A stretch of DNA of 64,000 bases from Euryodendron excelsum (GCA_033060915.1 CM065394.1:24673501-24737500); one strand, 5' to 3'. Positions 25,775 to 37,049 are shown, numbered from the stretch's first letter. The notes: a model not told the origin generated them from the letters alone. Numbers and translations are program-made.

Positions 25775-27220
25775 TGCCGGTTTGATTCCCAAAGCCGGCG
25801 TGGTTGGAAAAGGAAACCGGCCCACCAGGGGCAAAACGATCATTTTGTACCGAGTTTGCCGGAACTGACTCGGAATGATCCAGAAAGGTAAAGGAAGGTT
25901 GAGAATACTATAAAAAGTATTCTCGGGACATTACCGATTTGATACCCAGTGCTGGTGTGGTTGGAAAAGGAGACCGGCCCTCTAGGGGCAAAACGGTCAT
26001 TTTGTACCGGGTTGGCCGGAACTGACTCGGAATGATCCGGAAAGGTAAAGGAAGGTTGAGAATACTATAAAAAGTAGTCTCAGGAGGTTACCGGTTTGAT
26101 ACCCAGAGCCGGTGTGGTTGGAAAAAGAGACCGGCCCTCTAGGGGCAAAACGATCATTTTGTACCGGGTTGGCCGGAACTGACTCGGAATGATCCGGAAA
26201 GGTAAAGGAAGGTTGAGAATACTATAAAACGTATTCTCGGGACATTTTCGGTTTGATACCCAGAGCCGGTGTGGTTCCCGGGGCGTTTGGATGCCTAGGG
26301 GCAAAATGGTTATCTTGACCGGAAAGTCTCGAAAAAGGTCCAAAGGACAGCTTGATCATTTTTCACCAAAGTGGGTTAACAGACACTGGTGTTAACCTGG
26401 GTTTTGAGTGTTTTCGCCACTCTAACGGCGGTCGTCGTGACTTAGGGGTTTGTTGCCAATTCCCTATATCGACCTATTTGTGAGTATTTCCGCTACTCTA
26501 ACGGTTTTGTGAGTAGTTTCGCTACTCGGACCGTCTCGAGGAATAAACTGTCTCGAGAGAGGGATTGGAAAGGGGACTTATCGTCTCCGAAAAGACGTGC
26601 CTGAGTTGAAACCATCTCAAGGAGTAAACTGTCTCGAGAGTGGGATTGGAAAGGGGTCTTACCGTCTCCAAAAAGACGTGCCTGGATTGGAACCGTCTCG
26701 AGGAATAAACTGTCTCGAGAGTGGGATTGGAAAGGGGACTTATCGTCTCCAAAAAGACGTGCCTGGATTGGAACCGTCTCGAGGAATAAACTGTCTCGAG
26801 AGTGGGATTGGAAAGGGGACTTATCGTCTCCGAAGAGACGCGCCTGGATTAGAACCGTCTCGAGGAATAAACTGTCTCGAGAGAGGGATTGGAAAGGGGT
26901 CTTATCGTCTCCGAAAAGACGTGCCTAGGATGGAACCGTCTCGAGGAATAAACTATCTCGAGAGAGGGATTGGAAAGGGGTCTTACCGTCTCCGAGGAGA
27001 CGTGCCTGGATTGGAACCGTCTCGAGGAATAAACTGTCTCGAGAGTGGGATTGGAAAAGGGTCTTACCGTCTTCGAAAAGGCGTGCCTAGATTGGAACCG
27101 TCTCGAGGAATAACTGTCTCAAGAGTGGGATTGGAAAAGGGTCTTATCGTCTCCGAAAAGACGTGCCTGGATTGGAACTGTCTCGAGGAATAAACTGCCT
27201 CGAGAGTGGGGTTGGAAAGG
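25775..27220. repeat. Minisatellites in LTR F, 81-bp array expanded
   Basis: Three 158-bp units (markers at about 25778, 25935, 26093 and 26250) are followed by only one or two 29-bp units (around 26480) and then about 8.6 copies of the 81-bp unit (26522-27215). Because 81 is a multiple of three, the array keeps a 198-codon frame open with a 27-residue repeat (GLEPSRGINCLE core). That frame is a by-product of the repeat, not a gene. Confidence 0.82.
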
Positions 27221-27724
27221 GAAAGGAAAGGACAATGCCCCTAAGGGCATTTTGGTCATTTTACCTCTATTTGGGCCTGACAGGCCTGCGAAGCGATGGA
27301 AAGACGGGATTTGGACTTAGAATGTTGGTTTCGATAGGAATATGCCCACAATGACTTGAAAACAAATCTGGACGGAGTGTAAATTGCCGAGCGGTCAAAA
27401 ATGAGGTGCTTACAAATGGGCTTAAATATTTCTGAAGGTTGTCAAACAACCTATTTTCATAAAAAGCCCTCTCTTGAAGAAGTTTTCAAAATCTTTTCAA
27501 AAACCCTAAGTGTAATCTTTGGATTGTGCTTAGTTTTGGGTGACCTAACTCATCTTAATCAAGTTAGGTGGTGACTCCAAATCTTTTCTAAAAGCCCTTG
27601 TTCAAAATTAATTTTTCAATTCAAACCTAGTCGCACTCATTCTTCTAGGATGATGAGTTCTAACAAGAGAGTATTGTGTTTTTCTCACTTGTTTTTCTCA
27701 AGTGCAAAAAATCGGGGCGTGACA

Positions 27725-30072
27725 GTAATGCTCTAGCTATCTTCATAGATTTAATGAATTGGGTATTTCAGCCTTTTCTCGATTCATTTGTTCTTGTCTT
27801 CATTGATGACATACTAGTGTATTCACACAGTAAAGAAGGACATGAAAAGCATTTGGGACTTGTACCACAGACCTTTAAGAGATAAACAGTTATATGTCAA
27901 ATTCTGCAAATGTGAGTTTTGACTTGATAGAGTGGTATTTTTGAGACACGTAATTTTTGATAAGGGAATTTGTGTTGATCCAAAGAAGATCAAAGTAATA
28001 ATGAATTAAAGACAACTGAAGAATGTCTCAGAAATTAGAAGTTTCTTGGGATTGGCTGATTACTTCAGGAGATTTATTCAAGAATTTTTAACTATTGCTA
28101 TACCGTTAGCTAAGTAGATTGGTAATGATGTGAAATTTGAATGGTCGGTTGAGTGTAAACGTAGTTTTCAAGAATTAAAGACAAAGTTGACTACATCTCC
28201 AATGTTGACCATTCCTTCAGGGAAGAGAGACTTTTGTAATTTATAGTGATACTTCTCATCAGAGTCTTGGTTGTGTGCTAATGCAAAGAGGTAGAGTTGT
28301 TACCTATGCTTCCAGGTAGTTAAAAACTCACGAGCAAAACTATCATATTCATGATTTAGAGCTGGCAACAATTGTGTTTGCTTTAAAATTATGGAGACAT
28401 TATCTATATGGTGAGCCATGTGAGATGTATACCGATCATCAGAGTTTGAAATATTTGTTTACTCAAAGAGATTTAAATGTGAGACAGTGGCAATGGATGG
28501 AACTAATTAAGAATTATGAGTGTACTATCCATTATCACCCGAAAAGAGCTAATGTGGTAGCAGATGCTTTGAGTCAGAAATCGGTAGAAAGATTGGCATG
28601 TATTCAATGTCATCAAATAGAATTATTTGCCGAACTGAGTTCGTTGGGGATAGAGTTTGAAAGAATGAAAATTAATGTAGTGTTAGCACAGTTTTGGGTG
28701 AGACCTTTATTGCTTGAACAAATTCGTGAATTGCAAACTTAAGATGCACATTTGGATAAAATCAGAAGGCAAGTAAAAGAGGAAATGAGAGTCGACTTCT
28801 CCATAAATGAAGACGGTACATTGATGTTTGGGACTCGCTTTTGTATACCAAACAATTTAGCTTTGAAGAAAGAGATCTTAGAAGAGGCACATCAATCTTT
28901 ATATGCAATGCATCCAAGGAGTACAAAAATATATTGACATCTCCGAAAAGTGTATTGCTGGCCTAGTATGAAAAGAGAAATTGCCGAGTTTGTGGCTAAG
29001 TGTTTAACTTGTCAACAAGTAAAGGTAGAACATAAAAAACCAGCGGGATTGTTACAACCTCTTTCGATTCCACAATGGAAGTGAGAGCACATTACTATAG
29101 ACTTTTTGGTGGGATTATCAAGAACTCAAAGTGGATGTGATTCGATATGGGTGATTGTTGACAAGTTTACCAAATCGACACATTTCTTACCAGTCAAGAC
29201 TACTTATACTCTTGACAAGTATACAAAGGTGTATGTTGATGCGATTGTAAGGTTACATGGTGCTCTAGTGTCTATAGTTGTAGACAGGAATCCAAGATTT
29301 ACTTATAGATTTTGGCTTAGTTTGCAGCAAGCTTTGGGTACTACCTTAAAGTTCAGTACATCCTTTCATCCTCAAACAGATGGGCAATCAAAGAGAACTA
29401 TTCAGACTTTAGAGGATATGTTGAGGGCTTGTGTACTTGATTACTAGGGCAGTTGGGAGAATCATCTAGCTTTGATGGAGTTTGCTTATAACAATAGTTA
29501 TCAATACCGTCTTGGGATGGCTCAATTTGAAGCTTTGTATGGACGTCGGTGTCGAACTCCAGTGTGTTGGAGTGAGGTAGAGAGAGGCAGTTGTTGGGTC
29601 TCGAGATAGTTCAAGATACGACTAGAAGATTAAAATTGTTCCAGAGCACTTGCAAGTAGCACAAAGCATGCATAAAAGTTATGCCGATAATAGAAAAAGA
29701 GAATTAGAGTTTGAAGTTGGTGATCAGGTCTTTTTAAAAGTATCTCCATGAAAAGGTATTTTAAGATTCAAGAAGAAAGACAAATTGAGTCCAAGATACA
29801 TTGGACCTTATACGATTGTTGAGAGAGTTGGCATAACAACTTACAAATTGGATTTTCCTTCAGAGATGTCGAGATTGCATGATATTTTCTATGTTAAGAA
29901 AGGATATGCCAGATCCTTCTCATGTGTTAACTCAACAACCGATAGAGTTGAAAGATGACTTAATTTATGTAGAAGAACTTGTTTGGATTCTAGATTATAG
30001 AGAACAAGTTCAATGAAACAAGGTGATATCCCTTGTGAAAGTGTTGTGGAGGAGTCATACAATGGAGAAAGT
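27725..30072 (+). pseudogene. Tekay-like chromovirus pol (element B), RT to chromodomain
   Basis: This is the remnant of a Ty3/gypsy polyprotein. It opens abruptly inside reverse transcriptase (…FIDLMNWVFQPFLD, then VFIDDILVYS with the catalytic IDD intact at about 27800). It continues through the RT connection, RNase H ([28 protein letters not shown], about 28430-28570), the integrase zinc region (EEAHQSLYAMHP; CLTCQQVK), the integrase core (IWVIVDKFTKSTHFLPVKTTY; FHPQTDGQSKRT) and the integrase C-terminus. It stops inside a chromodomain-like tail (LVKVLWRSHTMEK). Many stops and frameshifts leave only pieces. The wording and the chromodomain fit the Tekay/Del lineage. The 5' half lies beyond element C, which was inserted here; the last residues resume at 32362. 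Confidence 0.85.
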
Positions 30073-31845
30073 TGTTAGTCCAGGTTGCAACCTAACAAAG
30101 GGGTGAATTGGGTTTAAACAATAATTCAACAAATAATTTCAAAGTTAAAAATTCTAACTAAATATTCAAACAGATATTAATCAATTAATAATATGTTGTA
30201 AATAAATTCAAGCAATTCAAACTATAAAGTAAAAAAGATAGAGAGAAGAGAATACGATACCAAGATTTATCGTGGTTCGACTTCAAGTCCAAAGTCTACA
30301 TCCACTCCTCAAGACTCCTTCCTTGAGATTTTTCTCCACTATATCCAAACCATAGATACAATCACTAGCCTTTTAACTCAGGCACTGATCCTTATTTACA
30401 ACTAGTTTTTTCCACAGATGCTAGTCACACCCCTCCAACTAGTTTTTACACAAGTGCTAGTCACACCCAACCGCTAACTAGTCTTTCCCTTATAAGAAGA
30501 AAGAACAAGAGTACAACCACTCTTGCTTATAAATAAATTCTCTCAAAGAATGAATATGCTAATGAAACTCTCAAAATATTATAAGAAAAAAGACAATTAA
30601 GCTCTCAAAGACTTTGTAAGATGATTATCACTTTGATGCATAATCTCTTATTGCTTTTGATGTTGTCTTTTGTTCTTCAAGTGTATCTCTATTTATAGAT
30701 GAAGATAGGAGGATAATTTGTAGCTTCAAATGAGTTTATAACCGCTGGAGATCATTAAAGAAATTTTTTCCCGTTGAGCTACTTGCTGCCAAACAAGTTT
30801 TGAATTTCATATCAGACACCTTCACTTCCACTACGATTTTCTCCTTGATAACGTTCGAATTTGATACCAGCTACAAGAGAAAAGTTGTAGACATGGAACT
30901 CATCTTTTTCAGAACCTCAAGAATCAGGTCAATCCAATGTTCAGATCGAAAGTTATGATCAAATTACTCTAGCTGTCTCTCAGCTAACATAATTGAATTT
31001 CTGCACAACTATATCAACTTGCATCAGCTTTTTCATATAGCAAACGTTCAATTTTTAAAATATCTATAAGATATGAAATGTAGATATAGACGTTATATTT
31101 CTAGATCTTCAAGAATCAAAGCATTTGAAAATCTAAGTCAAAAGATATGAGTGAAATACTTAGGTTGTCTCTCTAGCTGTCATCTTTAAATTTTTGCAGC
31201 ACTAAGTCTTCTTTCACCTTGTGTTTCACCCATTTAATATTCGAATTTGAAATTTCATATAAGAGATAAAATGTATATATGGATTTCAGCTTTTCATAAC
31301 TTCAAGAATCAAATTATTTAGACTTCCAAATCAAACGATATGGTCAAATAATTATGACTGTCTCCAAGTTGCCATATTTTGAATTTTAAATCCAATAAGT
31401 TACCTTCCAACTCATTTTCGTCCCATAAACAGTTCTTTCCATGAAAACTTCATAAAACACCATAATTAGATATTTGAGTCTTCTATCCATCCCCATAAGA
31501 ATCAAATCAATCCAATGGTTAGATCAAAAGATATGAGCAAACTATTAAGATTGTATCATAGGATATAGTTTCATCGAATTTTCAACCTTAGAAGAAAATT
31601 AGGTCTTCTAATTTTCTTTCTTGAATTAAGTTTTTTTAAAACATGATTCTCAAGGATTTAGTTATTACTTTTCAAGTCTTGATATCTCTTTCAAGTGCTT
31701 TATAATCTTGCAAAACTTTGTTACACCAACTAGGCCAAAGATCAAAAATATTGAATATATTTAAACAAGAAAATATTTACAAATCAAAGTAAGTTATCAT
31801 CAAAATCATATATAAAATTCTATTTGAATAAACTTAGGGCTAAAA
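30073..31845 (-). mobile_element. LTR-like repeat H (same family as I)
   Basis: This 1.77-kb element on the minus strand is inserted in the chromodomain of B. Its plus-left end reads TGTTAGTCCAGG followed by a ggggtgaattgggttt word. Its plus-right end carries gttatcatcaaaatc (31793) and a worn terminus. Both motifs recur, in opposite orientation, at the ends of I. It contains about four ~190-bp repeats (see 30920-31560). It has no ORF of note. No matching duplication is visible, so later loss or rearrangement is likely. Classification beyond LTR-like is open. Confidence 0.6.
30920..31560. repeat. About 190-bp tandem repeats inside H
   Basis: The motif tcaagaatcaaatcaatcca with a following aaaagatatgagcaaa recurs at about 30930, 31107, 31303 and 31495, spaced 177-196 bp. 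The same repeat occurs in inverse orientation in I (about 37050-37760). Confidence 0.65.
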
Positions 31846-31848
31846 ATA

Positions 31849-32361
31849 TGGTTTAGGATCAAGTGCTTACCACTGTGCCAAAAGCAATTGTTGTTAGCTA
31901 TAGCGTAACTTTATTTCCTTATACCTTAGTAGCGTAGAGCCCCGCACTAAGTGGCAGGTGGGCATGAGGATCTGCGCCATGTAAGCACCACGGGTTGGCC
32001 AATCACGAACTCCATATGAGTCCTCCATAAGACCCAACCGAGTCAAAGATCGATTGCTAGCCCCAATAAAGCCAACAATCTCCCCCCCAGCAACAACCCT
32101 AGGACTCGAATCCGTGACCTTCCTCTGATACTAGATTTAGGATCAAGTGCTTACCATTGCGCCAAAAGCAATTGCTATTAGCCAAGGCGCAACTTTATTT
32201 CCTTATACCTTAGCAGCGCAGAGCCCTACACTAAATGACAGGTGGGCATAAGGGTCTGTGCCATATAAGTGCCACGAGTTCGCTAGTCACATACTCCATA
32301 TGGGTCCCCCATAAGACCTAACTGAGTCGAAGGTCGATTGCTGGCCCCCATAAAGCCAACA
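31849..32361 (-). mobile_element. TRIM-like mini-retrotransposon
   Basis: Two direct repeats of about 229 bp are read on the minus strand: 5' LTR 32361-32132 and 3' LTR 32077-31849. They start TGTTGGCTTTAT and end in ...GATCCTAAACCA. They enclose only about 54 bp. The inner segment begins with GTATCAGAGG, close to the initiator-Met tRNA primer site TGGTATCAGAGC, and ends in a polypurine run, GGGGGGGAGA, directly before the second LTR. That is the full plan of a terminal-repeat retrotransposon in miniature, about 513 bp with no coding capacity. The flanks (aaata / gaggc) do not form a duplication. Confidence 0.75.
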
Positions 32362-32464
32362 GAGGCTACATGGGAAAGTAAGGACACATTGAGGAAACAG
32401 TATCCTTATCTATTTCAGCCTAGTAAGTGAATTTCGGGAGAAAATTCCTAAATAAGGGAAGAAT
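32362..32464 (+). pseudogene. End of element B pol and its polypurine tract
   Basis: The frame opens EATWESKDTLRKQYPYLFQP and then hits stops. This is the end of a Tekay-type chromodomain and continues the fragment cut at 30072. The trailing sequence (aatttcgggagaaaattcc ... aagggaagaat) matches the usual spacer and polypurine tract just before a Tekay 3' LTR. Confidence 0.75.
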
Positions 32465-34520
32465 TATAAGACTCGACATTGTTTAGTATCATATTTGGTT
32501 TAATTGCATACATTCTAGTGTGTGATTATACTAATTGAGGGGTTTGATTAGCATGACCGAATGAGAACATGCCATGAGGGGGAAATGATCATTTTTGTGA
32601 GCATTTCATGTAGGTCAGCTATGCCTTAGAAGATGTGGGTTTTTCTGATCTTAGGCTGGCATAATCATTCTTAGTGGGTTTATTTGAGTCTCTTCTTTAG
32701 GAGATCAGCAACTTACCATTCGTGGTGGGCTGATCTTGATTTGGATTAAATATCATGATTAATTATGTAAGCATGTGGATTAGTGAAGTGTTAGATGTGC
32801 ATGTGTATGCTTGACACCTAGGTGTGTGACTCACGTATATGATGACTGTGCATAAAGTGTGTGCTTGTTGCTAGCAAAGGTGCATGTGTGACATTTGGCG
32901 CATTAGATATAAGTTGTATCTATTTTGGCTTTCAAGTCAAGGGGAAAAGAATAAAAAGAGGAGCTGGTGTAAAGGAAAAGTGTTTAGTGAGAATGAAAGT
33001 GAGAGAAAAGAAAAGAGAAAGAGAGAAAGGAAAGAATGGAAGAAGAAGTGCAAGGGAAAGCTTGTGTGATCATTTCCTTAGGTGAGAATCCCTTGTTCAT
33101 GCTTATTTTATTGAATTTTGTGAGTTTTTTTATGTGTTATGTCATTTCATGCCATAATGGTGAATTAGAGGTGAGATGTGGAGAAGTATTTCAAGTTTCC
33201 ACGTAGAAGCCTTGAATCTTACATGTTATTTATGGTTTTGATGTGTGGAGTCTTATTGTGGCTTTAGAATGTCATTTTGGGTCTTTGAAGAATTTGTGGT
33301 TGTATTGGGGTGGCATGGTAAGCTTTGGAGTTAGGTTAGCAAATTATATTTTCGAGCCACAGAAGGGCTTTGGTTGGTAGGACGGCCCCTGGTGTTGTCT
33401 TGATGACTAACTACTAGACTAAGGTCGGCAATTTGCCTTCTCTGGTAGGCACTGTCCATTATAGTCGACATGTATCATAAAGGTCAGTAGCTTCCTTCTT
33501 ATTGTCCTGAAGGTCAGAATGTTTGCATTAGTATACATTTGTACCTTACATTACAACGGGAAGGGTTTAACATATCACATTTCATGCATTGGTTATGCAT
33601 TATCACATATATTTCATTAAGTTTGATGTGATGGTGTGTGATAGGTTCGAAAGCGGAGCAAAGCACTTCGGCACAATCAAAGAGGTGACTTGAGTGTCAT
33701 TATAAAGCGATAGCAGGTGGGGTATGAGATATTCATATTCATATTGAGTTGAATATTTTATTATCTATATTGGAAGTGATTGCTGAATTATGAGGTGATA
33801 TTTGTATACAATTCATACATTGTATGCACAACTGTATTACATAGAGGAGGTTCAGCCGAGTGGGGGCTAACCTAAGGTTTAGCCGATGTGGGGCTAACCT
33901 AAAGGGTGTTGAAAGAGGGACATCCTTTGATAACAAACTATTGATATATTGGGTCAATATTATCGTAAATAGTACACTCATTTGTGGTGTATCATGCATT
34001 GCAACACAAAAGGCATTTCCTATTGTAGGTGGTGATTTATCTATTGATTAGCGGATTATTCATTGCTTATCTATCATTATTCATTATGAGTTTGATTATC
34101 TTTATGAGTTGGATATATAACTCACACCCACACAGGCTGTTTTGCAGGATGTTGGGAGATGTCCAATCTACTGTAGTGGTAGGGGTTGAGTTGGGGAGCT
34201 TTGAGAAGCTCTTGTTGTGATATCGGTAGTTTGTCTCTATGTTGATGTCGGCAATCTGTATCTTGATTGTTATAAATTGATAACTCTTAGAGTCCTTTTT
34301 TACTTTACTTTTGTATTAGTATAAATTATATTTTAGATGATTGTATAATGGAGTTTAATGATTGATGAGGTTATATATTTCTATGTGATAATATTAATAA
34401 ATCCTATCTGATCTCTATCTTTGAGATCAATGTTAAGGTTTCGCTTACAAGTTTATGACATGTGTGATCACGTTCGCCTAAGATGAGGTTAATAACACTT
34501 GATTAGAAGTGGGCGTGACA
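32465..34520 (+). mobile_element. 3' LTR of Tekay-like element B
   Basis: This 2056-bp LTR begins TATAAGACTCG (a worn TGTAAGACTCG) right after the polypurine tract and ends GTGGGCGTGACA at 34520. Inside are two short direct repeats of a 27-base gcygagtgggggctaaccta-type unit (33850-33905) and no credible gene. The base after the end begins the antisense ORF of element A, so B is inserted in A. The duplication should be GCCGC (34521-34525); its partner lies left of the window. Confidence 0.75.
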
Positions 34521-35480
34521 GCCGCCCAACTAGGAAAGGCGACCCTCGAGGTCACTGGGATGACGTCTTTAATAACTCGAGTCCCTGCACCCTCAAATGG
34601 CGATAATGCTTCAGCAAGCAGATCGACAACAGTCACCTGATCGTTAAGAAGTACTTGTTCGATTGTGATCTCGATGGGAATTTTAGCAAAGTCATCAGCT
34701 GCAGAGGAGGCTGTGAAGGACGAAATTTGGAATGGATAGTTGAACAAAATGTGGGGGGGCCCTTGTAATATCACAAAGTTGACCTTGGTCCCAGTAGTTC
34801 AAAACCTTGTGCAAGTCGCTCAATTTGACTCCCCACGTCGCCTTCTTCATATCCTTCTTGTTAGATTCTGAAAATACCAAAATGAAGTAGATTAGAAGTG
34901 AACAAATCAATACGCATAAAAAGTAAGAGATCGGCACAAACTTAATTCTGTGGGAGTTCTATAGCATCGTAACAACGACATCTGATTAGCAAAAAGATTG
35001 CCAAATTCCTAGGGGTCAAAAATCTAGACTCTGACATCGTCTACACCCTTACCCAAAGATGGGAGGCATTTTACTATTTCTCTACTCTTGTCGGTTTTCC
35101 TGAGGTAAACTTTTCAACTATCACCCCTGACCTTACACAGAGTATAGCAGAAGTCAAGCTTTACGAGACCTGGGTTAACACCCAAGATTTGGTTCAACTC
35201 CACCATCCCCATGACAATCCTATAAACATTCAGGTGTACTTGGGATGAAGACACATTATGGTGATAGAGGAATTTTTCTAAAAACGTGGTGTAAGGGAAA
35301 CCTAACACCGCCCTCAATAATGGCGATCACAAGGAAGGGCATCCCTTTCTCAGTCTCTTCTATCCTATAGTCGTCGGAGGTAACTAACTCAAGGCTGACT
35401 TGGTCAGTAATCCCACACCTAGTCTTAAAGGCAGTGATAGCCACCGGGCTATCCACTAGCTTTCTAAGGCAAGCGGCCAT
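34521..35480 (-). pseudogene. Transposase_28-like antisense ORF of element A (5' half)
   Basis: This is the minus-strand counterpart of the intact antisense ORF in J. It starts MAACLRKLVDSP at 35480 (J: MASRLRKMLDGP). It then has ETEKGMPFLVIAIIEGG (J: ETEKGVPFPVIAIVEGG), and SSQVHLNVYRIVMGMVELNQILGVNPGLVKLDFCYTLCKV and KGVDDVRV. Both carry the 'putative gypsy type transposon' domain, PF04195. A 74-bp intron at 34868-34941 (GTTTG donor, ATTTTCAG acceptor) sits exactly where J has intron 1. The second exon runs into the end of element B. Frameshifts near 35290 and 34770 and two TGG-to-TAG-type stops make it a pseudogene. Confidence 0.75.
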
Positions 35481-35855
35481 CAGGGGACAACCACGAAAAA
35501 AGAGAGCAAAAATAAGAGAGAGCAAGGTTAGAGGAACTTACAGTGTTAAGGCGAGACTGTTCTCTCTCTCATCAAAAATCTCAAGCAAAACAAGAATGGT
35601 AGGGACAGGCAAGGAGTCCCCCATTTTAAAGGAGACTCTGTCGCTGCTTTGGATGTCAAGAAACGGCAGCCATCACTTCGCACAGCCCAAACAGTCACCT
35701 TGGCAGCCAATGCGACATAACCCTTCAGTCACAGGGCTAGTACAAAGTCGCCACATGGTGTATGAACTCTCAAAGCTACGGGAGATCAAAGGACAGGTTA
35801 TAAATACAAATATCATCCCTTATTTCCCTTATCAATCCAAGCAAGGCACAAGGGT

Positions 35856-36390
35856 TGGGGAGAAATTATGGGCCCAATAAGAGTCAAGCCCAAGATAGAG
35901 AGAAGACCATCCCAGGGAGGTCGGCTCAAGGTTGCTAACTTGGCAGGCCAGGCTCATGCCGATCAGAGCCTAGGACCCAAAGGAGCTAGCTTAGGGATTC
36001 TAATCCAAAAGATATAAGGACTAATAGGTCTAAAATACAAATCTTATTCCTAAGTGAACTAGGACAAATAAAGGATAAGTCCAATACATTAAATCGACTA
36101 AAAAAGGGAGATTCCTAGGAAGAAAGTGACTCTAATTCCCAAAGGAAACATGGTATTCTTAAACCTATAAATACCCCATGCACTAAAAGGGTAATGTACG
36201 TTCACTTGAGTTTTAGCTCTCAATAATGTATTTAGATACATGGTGATTAAGCTTGCTAACTTAATCATCAGAGTGCCTTCGGCCCAAAAAGGGTCAACGC
36301 ATTCTCATCGTCTTCTTCTCTTGTAGATAGTTCGTGCTCGTCAATTTGGTTCGTGCATTAGATCAAGCTTTCCTAAAAATCCCACTTACA
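35856..36390 (+). mobile_element. 3' LTR of Tat/Retand-like element A
   Basis: This 535-bp LTR begins TGGGGAGAAATTATGGGCCC and ends AAAAATCCCACTTACA, both clearly related to the LTR ends of J. A TATA box (CCTATAAATACC, about 36165) and a ttgctaacttaatcatcaga segment shared with J (ttgctaacttaaccttcgga) lie inside. The run aaggcacaagggt in front may be the polypurine tract. It follows the antisense ORF by about 375 bp, the same spacing as in J. The next bases, ATAAT, would be the duplication, its partner being off-window. Confidence 0.78.
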
Positions 36391-36697
36391 ATAATGACAA
36401 TCTTAATATTATATAAGAAACTTAAAAAAAAAATTCATCGTAGCCTATCAATTATTTTTTATAAAGATAATTACAAAAATATAAAATTATAATTTTGTTT
36501 AATTTACGTGTAAAATATAATTCCTATATGCAGATGTGTAGGTTACAATCAGAGCCCAAAGTTTGAAAATTTTCCTTCATACCTCATAGATTTTTAAATA
36601 TTTAAAATACAATATAGTGTATTGGCTCTCCAAAGTTTCTAAATTTTATTTCATCCTTGTCAATTTTTGGATATTTAAAATACTATATAGGGTACTG
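36391..36697. other. AT-rich spacer between A and I
   Basis: No gene is seen. The words tttttaaatatttaaaatac and tttttggatatttaaaatac recur about 80 bp apart (36591 and 36665). Otherwise this is unremarkable AT-rich DNA, apparently the old flank into which A and I were inserted. Confidence 0.4.
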
Positions 36698-37049
36698 TGT
36701 TAGTCTTAAGTTTTCATTAATTGATTTTGATGATAACAAAAATAAATGTTTTAATAATTAAAATTTGGTCAATCTCAAGATTTCATAGTAAAGTATGTGT
36801 AATGTATTAGTTAAGATTTTTAAAGAATTTTATGTTAAAAGTTTAAATATATTGTGCATTTTAATGATAAATCACTTAATTTTTTATTTATGTTTTAAAT
36901 GTTAATTATCTAACATTTCTTAAAGTTATTGTTAGTCTTGGACGTAAAAGGAATGCATAGCATGAAGAACACTCAATCAAAGATAATGACAATAAATCTC
37001 ATTGGAGATAGCTTCAGTATTGTGTATATAACTTTTGATCCAACTGTTG

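Larger units (their letters stand above)
16655..27414 (-). mobile_element. Giant solo LTR F (Ogre-like), nested in C and split by G
   Basis: The plus strand begins TGTCGCGCCCAG at 16655 and ends GAGGTGCTTACA at 27414. A perfect AATGG duplication flanks it (16650-16654, 27415-27419). Without the nested G and its duplication it is about 5555 bp, larger than E or G because its 81-bp array is expanded. Its sense is minus, as for E. The interruption by G falls in a segment (gacacggtgactctcc) that reads through intact in G itself near 22548. Confidence 0.87.
12173..27724 (+). mobile_element. Giant 3' LTR of Ogre-like element C, split by F
   Basis: On the plus strand it starts TCTAAGCACCCC (a worn TGTAAGCACCCC) and ends ATCGGGGCGTGACA at 27724, the reverse orientation of E, F and G. 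With F and one AATGG copy removed, about 4787 bp remain (12173-16654 plus 27420-27724). The two halves join inside a segment that E shows uninterrupted, which confirms the split. The right end abuts the reverse transcriptase of element B. The sequence left of 12173 is not that gene but the PMD ORF and spacer, so I read it as the 3' LTR of an element whose 5' end is off-window. The expected duplication would be GTAAT (27725-27729), whose partner is not visible. Confidence 0.72.

Noticed and set aside
12173..27724. Reading of the outer giant LTR as a solo LTR in element B
   Set aside because: Its left flank is the PMD ORF and spacer, not the missing RT half, and no GTAAT precedes 12173; the 3' LTR of a truncated-by-window element fits better.
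31849..32361. tRNA gene or SINE dimer suggested by A- and B-box-like words
   Set aside because: No cloverleaf could be folded by eye, and the twin LTR, primer-site and polypurine order fits a TRIM better.
32861..34220. Frames of 61-86 codons in the 3' LTR of element B
   Set aside because: No family features; LTR position and composition explain them.
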